Positions 36,402-43,656 of a stretch of DNA of 64,000 bases are shown here, one piece after another. The notes below the pieces were generated by a model, which worked only from the letters and a program-made list of their open reading frames with translations, was not told the origin of the DNA and made no database searches. The stretch comes from Rhodospirillaceae bacterium (GTDB lineage Bacteria; Pseudomonadota; Alphaproteobacteria; Rhodospirillales; Rhodospirillaceae). A program made the position numbers and the translations under genes. Within the stretch, counting starts at the first letter, position 1; every line of letters starts with the position of its first letter. Location: NCBI GenBank assembly GCA_947476695.1, contig CANJRD010000004.1, forward strand, positions 62,001 to 126,000, in the 5' to 3' direction.

Positions 36402-36480
36402 CTGAAAGGTTCAGGTGAGGAAGGGGTATGCTCCCTTGTCGTCCCCTGACAACGGCCGGTCAATGACGTAGATTGCGCTC

Positions 36481-36672
36481 ATGACCGACACCGCCCGCCG
36501 CATCTCCCGTGTGATCAACGCCCTGTTCTGGCTCGCCCTCTGGGGGGCGGCTGTCTACTGGACGAATACCTGGGGCACCTGGTGGGTGATGGGCCTGCAG
36601 GCCGCCGTGCCGCTGGCCTTCGGTGGGTACATCCACCTCATCCTGCGGCGCGGCGGCACAGCGGCCGTCTAG
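36481..36672 (+). CDS. Small membrane protein (63 residues, two helices)
   Basis: The product has a charged N-terminus (MTDTARRISRVINA) and two hydrophobic segments (ALFWLALWGAAVYWTN and VMGLQAAVPLAFGGYIHLIL) with a positive C-terminal end, so it is probably an inner-membrane hairpin. No clear ribosome site is seen, but codon use and hydrophobic pattern look natural. It is divergent from the 5-oxoprolinase gene, and its TAG abuts the stop of the convergent cupin gene (TAGCTA). I do not recognise the family. Confidence 0.6.
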   Translation: MTDTARRISRVINALFWLALWGAAVYWTNTWGTWWVMGLQAAVPLAFGGYIHLILRRGGTAAV

Positions 36673-37584
36673 CTACTTCTTTTCCGCCATCACCGGGAAG
36701 CCGGTGGTGGTGATGAAGCCGCCATCGTGCACCTGATGCCAGATATGCTTTAGGCCGGCCTCCTCGCGCACGAAGTCGCCCGGATTGACCTCATGCTTTT
36801 CGCCAGGCGTGGTGGCGGGGTCTTTGCCCTGTTCGAAGACGATCGGGCCTTCGGATATGTAGATCAGCGAATCCTGCGTCATCAGCGCCGGCGCACGGTT
36901 CGCGCCTTTGTAAAGATGCGCGACCCGGATCGAATTCCCGTCGAACTCATAGCGCTTCGACAGCAGGCGGCGCGCATCCTTCGGCGCGCGCTTGTTCGTC
37001 TCGGCGGTGGTGGACGTACGCACCACTTTGCCATTCTCGTCCCACTCGCCCGTCATCTCGGCCTTCACGTCCTTGCCGCGGATGAGCATGGCCTTGGGGT
37101 TCGGCACGCTGGAGCCGACTGTCCAGCTGATGATGGTGGTGTCTTCGCCCTTTCCGACACTGCGCAGCGCGCCACTGGGCATGCTGACGGCATCGCCGAC
37201 GCCGAGCTTCTCGCGCTTTTTGCCGACGCCGACTTCGACGGCGCCCTTGAGGACATAGAGCTCGGTGTCGGTCGTGAGCGGATGCAGGACGCCCCCGGTC
37301 GCCTTCTTGAACTTGTACTCGCGGATGGTGCCCGTCGGATAAACGTTGGTGCGCACTTCGTAACGCACGGCGTTGGCGGGAGCCTTGGCGACGGCGTCCT
37401 TGCCTTGGGCCACGTTCACGCGCGAGCCTTTTTCGTCCTTCGTCTCCCAGGCGGCGAAGACATCGGCCTTCACCGCGTCGCCGGGAAAGATGTGCGGATT
37501 TTCGACTGGATTAATTGGCGCCAGTTGCGCCGCCGCCGGCAACGTCATCAACGCACCGAGAACGCCAAGTACTAAAGCCCGCAT
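36673..37584 (-). CDS. Exported double-cupin protein
   Basis: The 303-residue protein has a signal peptide (MRALVLGVLGALMTLPAAAQ) and two cupin-like barrels: HPLTTDTELYVLKGAVEVGVG with GVGDAVSMPSGALRS at about 95-145, and DSLIYISEGPIVFEQGKD with NPGDFVREEAGLKHIWHQV at about 225-290. Histidines in the second are candidate metal ligands. GGGAGG lies six bases before the ATG. It is divergent from the acetamidase/formamidase gene, with a GTGTATACAC palindrome directly upstream of its ribosome site. Function unknown; a dioxygenase or ligand-binding role is possible. Confidence 0.8.
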   Translation of the reverse strand: MRALVLGVLGALMTLPAAAQLAPINPVENPHIFPGDAVKADVFAAWETKDEKGSRVNVAQGKDAVAKAPANAVRYEVRTNVYPTGTIREYKFKKATGGVLHPLTTDTELYVLKGAVEVGVGKKREKLGVGDAVSMPSGALRSVGKGEDTTIISWTVGSSVPNPKAMLIRGKDVKAEMTGEWDENGKVVRTSTTAETNKRAPKDARRLLSKRYEFDGNSIRVAHLYKGANRAPALMTQDSLIYISEGPIVFEQGKDPATTPGEKHEVNPGDFVREEAGLKHIWHQVHDGGFITTTGFPVMAEKK

Positions 37585-37597
37585 GTCACCCTCCCAA

Positions 37598-37607
37598 GTG
37601 TATACAC
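37598..37607. promoter_or_regulatory. GTGTATACAC palindrome, candidate GntR-type operator
   Basis: A perfect 10-base palindrome of the kind bound by FCD-type GntR regulators (TGTATACA core). It lies 14 bases upstream of the minus-strand double-cupin start, overlapping its likely 5' leader, and in the shared region with the divergent acetamidase/formamidase gene. No GntR gene is in the window. Confidence 0.4.
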
Positions 37608-37659
37608 AACTGTAACTCGTCTCCCGACGCGGTCAAATGGTCTGACAACGGCCCCGCAA

Positions 37660-37679
37660 CCGTCCTAGACTAGGGACGG
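37660..37679. repeat. Imperfect palindrome upstream of the acetamidase/formamidase gene
   Basis: CCGTCCTAG and CTAGGGACGG flank a single A, pairing over nine positions with one bulged G. It ends 22 bases before the chosen start codon. It could be an operator or leader hairpin, or chance. Confidence 0.3.
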
Positions 37680-37701
37680 GATGACGACGGGGGAGACGGC
37701 G

Positions 37702-38751
37702 ATGCGTTTGGGGGTTTTGGCCGGCCTATTGGCCGCGAGCTTCGCGGTGGGCACCGCGCAGGCGGCGGAGCATACGCTTCTGCCCACGCCGGCCACCGTC
37801 AATATGGGCAACTTCAATGCGGCCAATAAGCCCGCGCTGACTATCGCCTCGGGGGACTTCGTCAACCTCGAATCCATTACCCAGATCACGCCCGAGGAGC
37901 TCGACGAGTCGGGTGTCCTGGCGCCCGCCGCCGTGCCCCAGAACGTGCGCGATATCTTTCGGGAAGTGAAGGATCGCGGACCGGGGCCGCATGTGCTCAC
38001 CGGGCCGATCTATGTCACCGGGGCCGAGCCGGGCGACGTGCTGGAAGTGCGCCTGCTGTCGATCGAAGTGTCGGCCGACTACGGTTACAACACCCAACGG
38101 CCCTATTCCGGACTGCTGCCGGAGGACTTCACCCAGGTCTGGCAGCGCGTGATCCCGATCAACCGCAAGACCAAGACGGCGGAAGTCGCGCCGGGCGTGA
38201 TCGTGCCGGTGGATCGGCCGTTCTTTGGCACCATCGGCGTCGCGCCCCCTGAACGCCTGGGCCGTATCTCTTCAGGTCCGCCGGGTATTCACGGTGGCAA
38301 CTTCGACAACAAGGATATGGGTGCCGGATCTACGGTCTATCTGCCCGTGCATGCGAAGGGCGGGCTGCTGTCGGCCGGCGACGGTCACGGCGCGCAAGGC
38401 CACGGCGAAATCGACGTCAGCGCCATCGAAACCAACTTGCGCTCGCGGATGCAGATCATCCTGCGTAAGGATATGGAGCTGGTATGGCCGCGCGCCGAAA
38501 CGCCGACGCATTGGATCGTGATGGGGCTGGCGACCGATCTGGACGATGCTCTGAAGTTGGCCGCACGCGAGACCATCAAGTTCATCACCGAGCGCTTCCC
38601 GACGATCAGCCGGGAAGAGGCTTACATGATCGCCAGCGTGGCGGTGGACTATCATGTGACGCAGGCGGTGGACCGCACCATCGGCATCCACGGCATGATC
38701 CCGAAATCGATCTTCGCGCAGTTGGAAGCCAAGCAGGCGAAGAAGAAGTAA
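37702..38751 (+). CDS. Exported acetamidase/formamidase family protein
   Basis: The 349-residue protein belongs to the FmdA/AmdA family, whose members hydrolyse formamide or acetamide. Landmarks are GAEPGDVLEVRLLSIEV, PPGIHGGNFDNKDMGAGSTVYLPV in two parts, and LSAGDGHGAQGHGEIDVSAIE, a histidine-rich metal site. The chosen ATG has GGGGAGA six bases upstream and opens directly into a signal peptide (MRLGVLAGLLAASFAVG, cleaved at about AQA-AEHT). Most characterised members are cytoplasmic, so export is notable. It is divergent from the double-cupin gene. It ends in KKK, and its stop pairs with that of the convergent rhodanese gene. Confidence 0.88.
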   Translation: MRLGVLAGLLAASFAVGTAQAAEHTLLPTPATVNMGNFNAANKPALTIASGDFVNLESITQITPEELDESGVLAPAAVPQNVRDIFREVKDRGPGPHVLTGPIYVTGAEPGDVLEVRLLSIEVSADYGYNTQRPYSGLLPEDFTQVWQRVIPINRKTKTAEVAPGVIVPVDRPFFGTIGVAPPERLGRISSGPPGIHGGNFDNKDMGAGSTVYLPVHAKGGLLSAGDGHGAQGHGEIDVSAIETNLRSRMQIILRKDMELVWPRAETPTHWIVMGLATDLDDALKLAARETIKFITERFPTISREEAYMIASVAVDYHVTQAVDRTIGIHGMIPKSIFAQLEAKQAKKK

Positions 38752-38765
38752 CGTCTACTTCTTCT
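38741..38765. terminator. AT-rich hairpin formed by two convergent gene ends
   Basis: AGAAGAAGTA (38741-38750) and TACTTCTTCT (38756-38765) form a 10-bp stem with a 5-base loop. The arms are the terminal lysine codons and stop of one gene and the same of its convergent neighbour. It may act as a weak bidirectional terminator, or may be a coincidence of lysine-rich tails. Confidence 0.4.
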
Positions 38766-39144
38766 CGACCGGAACGATCTCACCGCCGGCGGCTTTCCAG
38801 GCGGCAAAGCCGCCGCCGACGTGGGCGACGTTCTCCAGCCCCATCTCCTTCACGGTCGCGGCCGCGAGCGCGGAGCGCCAGCCGCCGCCGCAGAAGAACA
38901 CGAACTTCTTTGGCTCTTGGAAGATAGCCTTGGCGTAAGGGCTCTCGGGGTCGACCCAAAACTCCAGCATGCCGCGCGGGGCGTGGAAGGAATTCGGGAT
39001 GGTGCCCTCGCGTGTCAGTTCGCGCGGATCGCGCAAATCGACGAACACGACTTTCGGATCGTTGAGTTTGACGGCGTCGACGGGGGCAATGGTCTCGATC
39101 TTGGCTTCCGCCTCGGCGACCATTTGAGCGGCGCTCTTTTTCAT
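38755..39144 (-). CDS. Rhodanese-like protein
   Basis: The 129-residue single rhodanese domain has VFVDLRDPRELTREGTIPNS, the active-site cysteine in FFCGGGWRSA, and the closing HVGGGFAAWKAAGG. Rhodaneses carry a persulfide on the cysteine and move sulfur between acceptors. No signal peptide. GAGGG stands just before the ATG, which is seven bases after the stop of an RND permease gene, so it is probably the third gene of that operon. A functional link with the pump is not obvious. Confidence 0.9.
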   Translation of the reverse strand: MKKSAAQMVAEAEAKIETIAPVDAVKLNDPKVVFVDLRDPRELTREGTIPNSFHAPRGMLEFWVDPESPYAKAIFQEPKKFVFFCGGGWRSALAAATVKEMGLENVAHVGGGFAAWKAAGGEIVPVEKK

Positions 39145-39151
39145 CGATCCC

Positions 39152-42100
39152 TCACTCAGCGGCGGACAAGGCCGCGCGTTCGTCCTTACGCTGCGACGCC
39201 CAGGCGCGCAAGCGTTCGAGATAAAGGTAAACCACCGGCGTCGAATACAGCGTCAGCACCTGGCTGACGATCAGGCCGCCGACCACCGCGAAGCCCAGCG
39301 GACGGCGCAGTTCCGAGCCGGCGCCATGGCTGATCATCAACGGCACGCTGCCCAGGATGGCGGCCGCGCTGGTCATCATGATGGGACGGAAGCGCAGCAG
39401 GCAGGCTTGGCGCACGGCGTCGAAGGCGGACATGCCCTCGTTGCGCTGTGCCTGGATCGCGAAGTCGACGATCATGATGCCGTTCTTCTTCACAATGCCG
39501 ATCAGCAGGATCACGCCGATCAGCCCGATCACCGACAGGTCGTATCCGGCGATCAGCAGGGTCAGCAGCGCGCCAACGCCGGCCGACGGCAGGGTCGACA
39601 GGATCGCCAGGGGATGCAGATAGCTCTCATAGAGCACGCCCAGAATGATGTAGACGGCGACGATGGCCGCCGCGATCAGATAAGGCTGACTCGCCAGCGA
39701 CGACTGGAAGACCTGCGCGGTGCCCTGGAAGGTGCCGCGCAAGGCCGACGGTGTGCCGAGCGCGGTCACCGCGTCTTTGACCGCCGACACCGCTTCGCCC
39801 AGCGCCACGCCCGGGCTCAGGTTGAACGAGATGGTCGCCGACGGGAAACCGCCTTGGTGGTTGATCGACATCGGCGCGGTCGGCTTGGTGTCGGCCTTCA
39901 CGAAGGCGGACAACGGCACCTGTGTGCCTTTTTCGGATTTCACGTAGACCGTGCTCAGGAACAGCGGATCGCCCTGCAGCTCCGGCGTGATCTCCAGGAT
40001 CACGTTGTAGGTGTTCACCTGCGTGTAGAACTGCGCCACCGGACGCTGGCCGAAGGAATTGTACAGCGCCTGGTCGACCATCTGCGGCGTGATGCCCATG
40101 CGGGCGGCCTGGTCGCGATCGATCGCCAGCGTCTGCGTCGTGGTGGCGATCTGCTGATCGCTCGACACGTCCTGCAAGGCGGGCACTTCGCGCAGTTTAG
40201 CGACGATGCGCGGTGTCCAGGCGGCCAGTTCTTCCAGGTCGGGGTCCTGCAGCGTGTACTGGTACTGCGCCTTCGCCGCGCGCCCGCCGACGTTGATGTC
40301 CTGCGATGCCTGGAAGAAGACCGAGATGCCTTCGACCTGCGCCACCTTGCCGCGCAGGCGATTGATGATGTCGTCGGCTGTGGCGCTGCGGTCGTCGCGT
40401 GGCGCCAGGGCCAGCATCATCGCCGCCGTATTGCCGGCGCGGCCGTTCAGTCCGATGGGCGAGCCCATGCCGATGATGTCGGGGTCGGTCATGACGACGT
40501 CGGAGACGGCCTGACGCAGGCGCCGCAGTTCCGAAAATGAAATGTCCGTCGCGCCTTCCAGCGTGCTGGTGATCACGCCGGTATCCTGCTGCGGGAAGAA
40601 GCCTTTCGGGATCACCACGTAGAGCCCAACGGAGATGAGGACGGTCACCACAAACGCGGCGAACGTGATGCGGTGATGGTGCATCGCGACGTCGAGGGTG
40701 CGCATGTAGAAGTCGCGTAAGCTGTTGAAGCCGTTTTCAATGGCGCGATAGATGGGCTTTTCGTTGTTATGTTCCCGGCGCAGGAAGCGCGAGCACATCA
40801 CGGGCGTCAGGGTCAGGGAGATGATCATCGAGATGACGATTGTCGCTGTTACCGTTACGGCGAACTCGCGCAGCAAGCGGCCGACGATCCCGCCCATCAG
40901 CAACAGCGGTATGAACACCGCGATCAGCGACATGCTGATGGAGATGATGGTGAAGCCGATCTCGCTGGCACCCTTCAGCGAGGCCTCGAAAGCATCCATG
41001 CCATCTTCCATGTGACGGTAGATGTTCTCGAGCATGACGATGGCGTCGTCGACCACGAAGCCGACGGCGATGGTCATGGCCATAAGGGACAGGTTGTCGA
41101 TGCTGTAGCCCAGCCCGTACATCACCGCGAGCGTGCCGACCAGCGACAGCGGGATCGCCACGGCGGGGATCATCGTCGCCCACAGATTGCGCAGGAACAG
41201 GAAGATGACCGCGATCACCAGGGCGACGGAGATGGCCAACGTCAGCTGCACGTCGGCCACAGAGGCGCGGATGGTCTGGGTACGGTCGACGATGGGGATC
41301 ATCGTGATTGATGGTGGCAGCGAAGCGACCAATCCCGGCAGCTCTTTCTTGATCAGGCCGGCCGTCTCGATGACGTTCGCTTCGGCGGTCTTGTTGATCA
41401 GGATCTCGATGCCCTGCTTGCCGTTGCTCTCCCACGCACCGGAGCGAACGTTCTCGGGTCCCAGCACGGCGGTGCCGACATCGCGTACGCGCACCGGCGC
41501 GCCGCCGCGATAGGCCAGCACCATGTCCTTGTATTGCTCAACCTCGGTCAGCTGCGAATTGTCATAGATCGTGAACGTGCGTTTCGTGCCGTCGATATAG
41601 CCTTTGGGCATGTTGGAGGTGCGGCTGGCGATGGCGGCGCGCACGTCTTCCAGGCTCATGCCGGTCGCGGCCAGCTTGATCGGATCGATCTGGATGCGTA
41701 TGGCCGGCTTTTGCTGTCCGCCGATGACGATGTTGGCGACACCGCGGACCTGCGTCAGGCGCTGAACGATGACGTTCTCGACATAGTCGTTCACCGTCGT
41801 CAGCGGCAGCACGTCCGACTGGAACGCATACATCAGGATCGGCGGTTCCGCCGGGTTCGCTTTGTTATAGCGCGGTGGCGAGGGCAGATCGCGCGGCAGC
41901 TGGCCGCCCGCGGCGCTGATCGCGGCCTGCACATCTTGGGCCGCGGCATCGATGTCGCGGTCGAGCTCGAACTGCAGGCTGATCGAGGTGCCACCGACGC
42001 CGCTGGATGACGTCATCGCCGTGATGCCGGGGATCTGTGCCAACTGGCGTTCCAGCGGCTGCGCCAGTGCGGTGGCGACCGTCTCCGGGCTCGCGCCCGG

Positions 42101-42271
42101 CAGGGTCGCGCTGACCTGAATGGTTGGGAAGTCGATATGCGGTAGCGGCGCTACAGGCAGGAACGGGTAGGCCGCGATGCCGATCGCCATGATGGCGGCG
42201 GCGAGCAGCGAGGTCGCCACCGGGCGGCGGATGAACCAGGTCGAGATGCCGGTGAATGCGGCATCCTTCAT
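39152..42271 (-). CDS. RND efflux permease, HAE1/MdtBC-like (pump 1)
   Basis: The 1039-residue permease has the usual twelve-helix layout in two halves with large periplasmic loops. It starts STWFIRRPVATSLLAAAIMA, has the proton-relay aspartates in VGFVVDDAIVMLENIYRH (TM4) and the lysine in GIVKKNGIMIVDFA (TM10). Such trimers pump lipophilic drugs, bile salts or metabolites from the periplasmic leaflet outwards, with an adaptor and an outer-membrane channel. The ATG overlaps the adaptor stop (ATGA), and the rhodanese gene follows. No outer-membrane factor gene is seen nearby. Sequence character is closest to MdtB/MdtC. Confidence 0.95.
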   Translation of the reverse strand: MKDAAFTGISTWFIRRPVATSLLAAAIMAIGIAAYPFLPVAPLPHIDFPTIQVSATLPGASPETVATALAQPLERQLAQIPGITAMTSSSGVGGTSISLQFELDRDIDAAAQDVQAAISAAGGQLPRDLPSPPRYNKANPAEPPILMYAFQSDVLPLTTVNDYVENVIVQRLTQVRGVANIVIGGQQKPAIRIQIDPIKLAATGMSLEDVRAAIASRTSNMPKGYIDGTKRTFTIYDNSQLTEVEQYKDMVLAYRGGAPVRVRDVGTAVLGPENVRSGAWESNGKQGIEILINKTAEANVIETAGLIKKELPGLVASLPPSITMIPIVDRTQTIRASVADVQLTLAISVALVIAVIFLFLRNLWATMIPAVAIPLSLVGTLAVMYGLGYSIDNLSLMAMTIAVGFVVDDAIVMLENIYRHMEDGMDAFEASLKGASEIGFTIISISMSLIAVFIPLLLMGGIVGRLLREFAVTVTATIVISMIISLTLTPVMCSRFLRREHNNEKPIYRAIENGFNSLRDFYMRTLDVAMHHHRITFAAFVVTVLISVGLYVVIPKGFFPQQDTGVITSTLEGATDISFSELRRLRQAVSDVVMTDPDIIGMGSPIGLNGRAGNTAAMMLALAPRDDRSATADDIINRLRGKVAQVEGISVFFQASQDINVGGRAAKAQYQYTLQDPDLEELAAWTPRIVAKLREVPALQDVSSDQQIATTTQTLAIDRDQAARMGITPQMVDQALYNSFGQRPVAQFYTQVNTYNVILEITPELQGDPLFLSTVYVKSEKGTQVPLSAFVKADTKPTAPMSINHQGGFPSATISFNLSPGVALGEAVSAVKDAVTALGTPSALRGTFQGTAQVFQSSLASQPYLIAAAIVAVYIILGVLYESYLHPLAILSTLPSAGVGALLTLLIAGYDLSVIGLIGVILLIGIVKKNGIMIVDFAIQAQRNEGMSAFDAVRQACLLRFRPIMMTSAAAILGSVPLMISHGAGSELRRPLGFAVVGGLIVSQVLTLYSTPVVYLYLERLRAWASQRKDERAALSAAE

Positions 42272-43470
42272 GGCTTTGGTCCCTTCGGACGCTCACCTTG
42301 AACTTTAGGGCCATCACCTATTGCGTCGGCCAGTTTCACCGGTGCGCCGGGGCGCAGGCGGGACTGGCCGCTCATCACCACCATCTCATCGCCGTTCAGA
42401 CCCCGCGTGATGATGACAGTGCCGTCGCCGACTTCGAGAACTTCGACCGGCTGAATCCCCACGGTGGCTTCGGGCTTCACGACCCAGACGAACAAGCCAT
42501 TCGGGCCGCGCTGGACTGCGGTTTCCGGCAGCGTCACCGCGTCGCGTTCGGTGCGCAGCAGCAGATGCGCGCGCACCGACTCGCCGGGCCACAGCGTGTC
42601 GTTCTGATTGTCCGAGGTCGCTTTCAGGCGAATGGTGCCGGTGCCCTGGTCGATGGTGCTCTCGATGGCCAGCAGTTCACCTTCGGCCAGTTTGGCCGAC
42701 TTGTCGTACTTGTAGATCGCGACCGGCAGCTTGCCCTGGGCCATCGCCTTGGTGATCGTCGGCACCTCGTCCGCCGCCAGGGTGAACACCACGGCAATCG
42801 GATGCAGCTGGGAGATCACCGCCAGGCCGGTCTGGTCGGAGGCGCGCACCACATTGCCGACGTCGACTTGACGCAGGCCGATGCGCCCGTCGATGGGGGC
42901 TTTGATGGTGGTGAAATCCAGATCGATCTGCGCACGTTCGATGGCGGCGTTGTCGGCTTTCACCGCGGCTTCGAGCTGCGCCACGGTCGCGCGCTGACGT
43001 TCGATGGTTTGCGCGGCGGCGAAATTGCTTTTCGACAGCGCTTCAAGGCGCTCAAGATCGCGGCGCGCCGACGGCAGCTGGGATTCATCCTGCGCCTTCT
43101 TCGCCAACGCTTGATTCAACGACGCGCGATAGGGACGCGGATCGATCTGTGCCAGCACTTCGCCAGCCTTCACGTTCTGGCCTTCGTTGAACTGCACCGT
43201 CTCCAGCGTGCCGTCGACGCGCACTTTCAAAGTAACGGTGTTGAAGGCCTGCACTGTGCCAAGCCCCTGCAGGTAAACCGGCACATCCTGGCGGGTCGGC
43301 TTCTCCGCGGTCACGGGCGTCGGGGGCGGGCCCTTGGGTCCGCGGCCCGCGCGATCCATGCGGACAACGCTCATTGCCACAACGGCACAGAGAAGTACGG
43401 CGCCGCCGATGACGCTCAACCGCGCACGCGGTCCAAGCCGTTGGAAAGACTTGCTGTGATTGCCTTGCAT
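42268..43470 (-). CDS. RND adaptor (membrane fusion protein), MdtA-like (pump 1)
   Basis: The 400-residue protein has one N-terminal hydrophobic segment (RLSVIGGAVLLCAVVAMSV), then the adaptor core: a lipoyl half-motif (GLGTVQAFNTVTLKVRVDG), a long alpha-hairpin (about 120-190, KDESQLPSARRDLERLEAL-like), the second half-motif TTIKAPIDGRIGLRQVDVGN, and a beta-barrel. It bridges the permease and an outer-membrane channel. Closely resembles the adaptor of pump 2 at 47477. No strong ribosome site at the ATG. Divergent from the CxxCH protein gene. Confidence 0.93.
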   Translation of the reverse strand: MQGNHSKSFQRLGPRARLSVIGGAVLLCAVVAMSVVRMDRAGRGPKGPPPTPVTAEKPTRQDVPVYLQGLGTVQAFNTVTLKVRVDGTLETVQFNEGQNVKAGEVLAQIDPRPYRASLNQALAKKAQDESQLPSARRDLERLEALSKSNFAAAQTIERQRATVAQLEAAVKADNAAIERAQIDLDFTTIKAPIDGRIGLRQVDVGNVVRASDQTGLAVISQLHPIAVVFTLAADEVPTITKAMAQGKLPVAIYKYDKSAKLAEGELLAIESTIDQGTGTIRLKATSDNQNDTLWPGESVRAHLLLRTERDAVTLPETAVQRGPNGLFVWVVKPEATVGIQPVEVLEVGDGTVIITRGLNGDEMVVMSGQSRLRPGAPVKLADAIGDGPKVQGERPKGPKP

Positions 43471-43656
43471 TGGTCATTTCTGCCGCATTCTCGCGGATGA
43501 AAGCTACAGCAATCGATAGGAGCAGTTATGTCTCTGCCCAGGACATGAACTGTTACAAGGCGATCTCACAGATGTTCGTTGCCTTGGGTTTCACGGGGGC
43601 GCGAGAATGCAATGGGATGGGCGCTTCGGCGACCTTACAGGGGCAGGGGAATCGCG
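43471..43656. repeat. Divergent region with an 11-bp inverted repeat
   Basis: GCATTCTCGCG at 43485-43495 and its exact complement CGCGAGAATGC at 43600-43610 frame the central 104 bases of this 186-base gap between the RND adaptor gene and the CxxCH-protein gene. Each copy lies near one of the two start codons. They could bind one regulator, or be chance. Confidence 0.4.

Noticed and set aside
36236..36463. A small frame overlapping the 5-oxoprolinase start
   Set aside because: It is a different frame of the same strand over a well-supported gene start, with no recognisable product.
43579..43656. An earlier start for the CxxCH protein
   Set aside because: It adds 26 residues before a good signal peptide and lacks a ribosome site. 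The ATG at 43657 has GGGG upstream.
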